The notes beneath the pieces are model-generated. The model worked only from the letters and a program-made list of their open reading frames with translations, had not been told where the DNA came from and did no database searches. Source: CAYXFD01 sp964464175 (lineage in GTDB: Bacteria > Cloacimonadota > Cloacimonadia > Cloacimonadales > JAJBBL01). Taken from it: a stretch of DNA of 63,606 nt. Below, piece by piece: positions 63,223-63,606 of the stretch (positions are counted from its first letter, which is position 1; every line of letters begins with the position of its first letter). The DNA lies in assembly GCA_964464175.1 (NCBI GenBank), contig CAYXFD010000016.1, positions 1 to 63,606 of the forward strand, in the 5' to 3' direction. Made by a program: the position numbers and the translations under genes.

Positions 63223-63606
63223 CTTTTTCGTATCCGGAGTTTCCAGCTATGGTTTTCCTTTTTTGCGAGGGCAGAGACGCCCTCGCTACGTTCTTTCTTT
63301 TTCGTATCCAGAGCTTCCAGCTCTGGTTTTTCCTTTTTGCGAGGGCAGAGACGCCCTCGCTACGTTCTTTCTTTTTCGTATCCAGAGCTTCCAGCTCTGG
63401 CTTTTCCTTTTGCGAGGGCAGAGACGCCCTCGCTACAGCAAAACAAGGGCCGGGACACATTCGCTACTTCAAAGGAGTCAGAGGAATTCTTTCTGCTTCA
63501 ATATTACCCGGAACTTCTGTCCTTTTCTTTTTCGTATCCAGAGCTTCCAGCTCTGGTTTTCCTTTTTTGCGAGGGCAGGGACGCCCTCGCTACGTTCTTT
63601 TCTTTT
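63223..63606. repeat. 74-bp tandem repeats with two hairpins each
   Basis: Copies begin near 63223, 63297 and 63371 (period 74), and a fourth begins near 63527 after about 90 bases of other sequence; the last is cut by the window end. Each unit holds CCAGAGCTTCCAGCTCTGG (6-bp stem, imperfect in copy 1) and GCGAGGGCAGAGACGCCCTCGC (8-bp stem, six-base loop), separated by T-rich sequence. The array follows the PP2C gene. Units are near-identical, so expansion is recent. The long minus-strand frame through it (63179-63460) is a repeat artefact. Confidence 0.9.

Noticed and set aside
63179..63460. 93-codon minus-strand frame through the tandem array
   Set aside because: It is generated by the 74-bp repeats, has internal periodicity and no ribosome-binding site.
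63223..63606. CRISPR array
   Set aside because: The units are contiguous 74-bp copies without unique spacers, and no cas gene is present.
1..63606. tRNA, rRNA, tmRNA, SRP or RNase P genes
   Set aside because: No cloverleaf or conserved RNA core was recognised in any gap; a covariance-model scan would be decisive.

Overview
The window is about 63.6 kb of moderate-GC bacterial chromosome, densely packed with long co-directional operons. The cell plan is Gram-negative: several lipoproteins, an MlaE-type permease, a complete BatA-E set and a YbbR protein. Secreted proteins carry GLUG repeats or end in FlgD/type-IX-like C-terminal beta domains. Promoters look like classical TTGACA / TATAAT boxes rather than the Bacteroidota type. 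Together this suggests an FCB-group lineage such as Candidatus Cloacimonadota. That placement is inference, because no rRNA or tRNA gene was seen.

Layout. 1-2383: 5' part (on the minus strand) of a large secreted GLUG-repeat protein. 2919-6061: P-type cation ATPase plus a lipoprotein. 6221-6282: a perfect 62-bp palindrome between divergent genes. 6472-7149: metal-dependent hydrolase. 7198-11538 (minus): lolD/macB-type ATPase, FtsX-like permease, YihY protein and purH. 12027-13934: small secreted proteins, a coiled-coil lipoprotein and a LysM protein. 14024-20656: pgpH, ybeY, a CNNM/CBS protein, a DUF3108-like protein, a VanZ-like protein, a divergent histidyl-tRNA-synthetase-like protein and ridA. 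20767-27819 (minus): housekeeping run gcvH, gmk, rpoZ-like, udg, dnaB, mlaE, thiB-like, trmL, dapA and an unknown Cys protein. 28012-30294 (minus): ArsR repressor, a 52-residue Cys protein and an ABC-2 exporter, with two copies of a candidate operator.

30851-36564: peroxiredoxin, HU, dnaN, recF, an MFS transporter and a HAD phosphatase. 36756-41973: a small membrane protein, an unknown protein, hutU, a YbbR protein and tsaD. 42018-42595: two decayed gene fragments. 42896-49971: rfaE2-like, rseC-like, folB, folK, a glmU N-terminal-type enzyme, a HIT protein, a LytR_C protein, rsfS, an unusual argS and a phosphoesterase. 50159-58792: moxR, DUF58, a membrane protein and batA-E, a complete aerotolerance-type operon. 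58811-61650: a small accessory island (DUF234 ATPase, frameshifted radC-like gene, formylglycine-enzyme remnant) bracketed by an imperfect 30-bp direct repeat. 61826-63191: LPP20-like lipoprotein and PP2C phosphatase. 63223-63606: 74-bp tandem repeats, each with two hairpins.

The most notable signals are these: an arginyl-tRNA synthetase whose HIGH motif reads NVVN and which carries a lysine-rich tail of about 212 residues; a HisRS-like protein lacking the histidine-A arginine; the ArsR / small Cys protein / ABC exporter locus with duplicated operators and a terminator between; the 62-bp perfect palindrome; and the hairpin-bearing tandem repeats.
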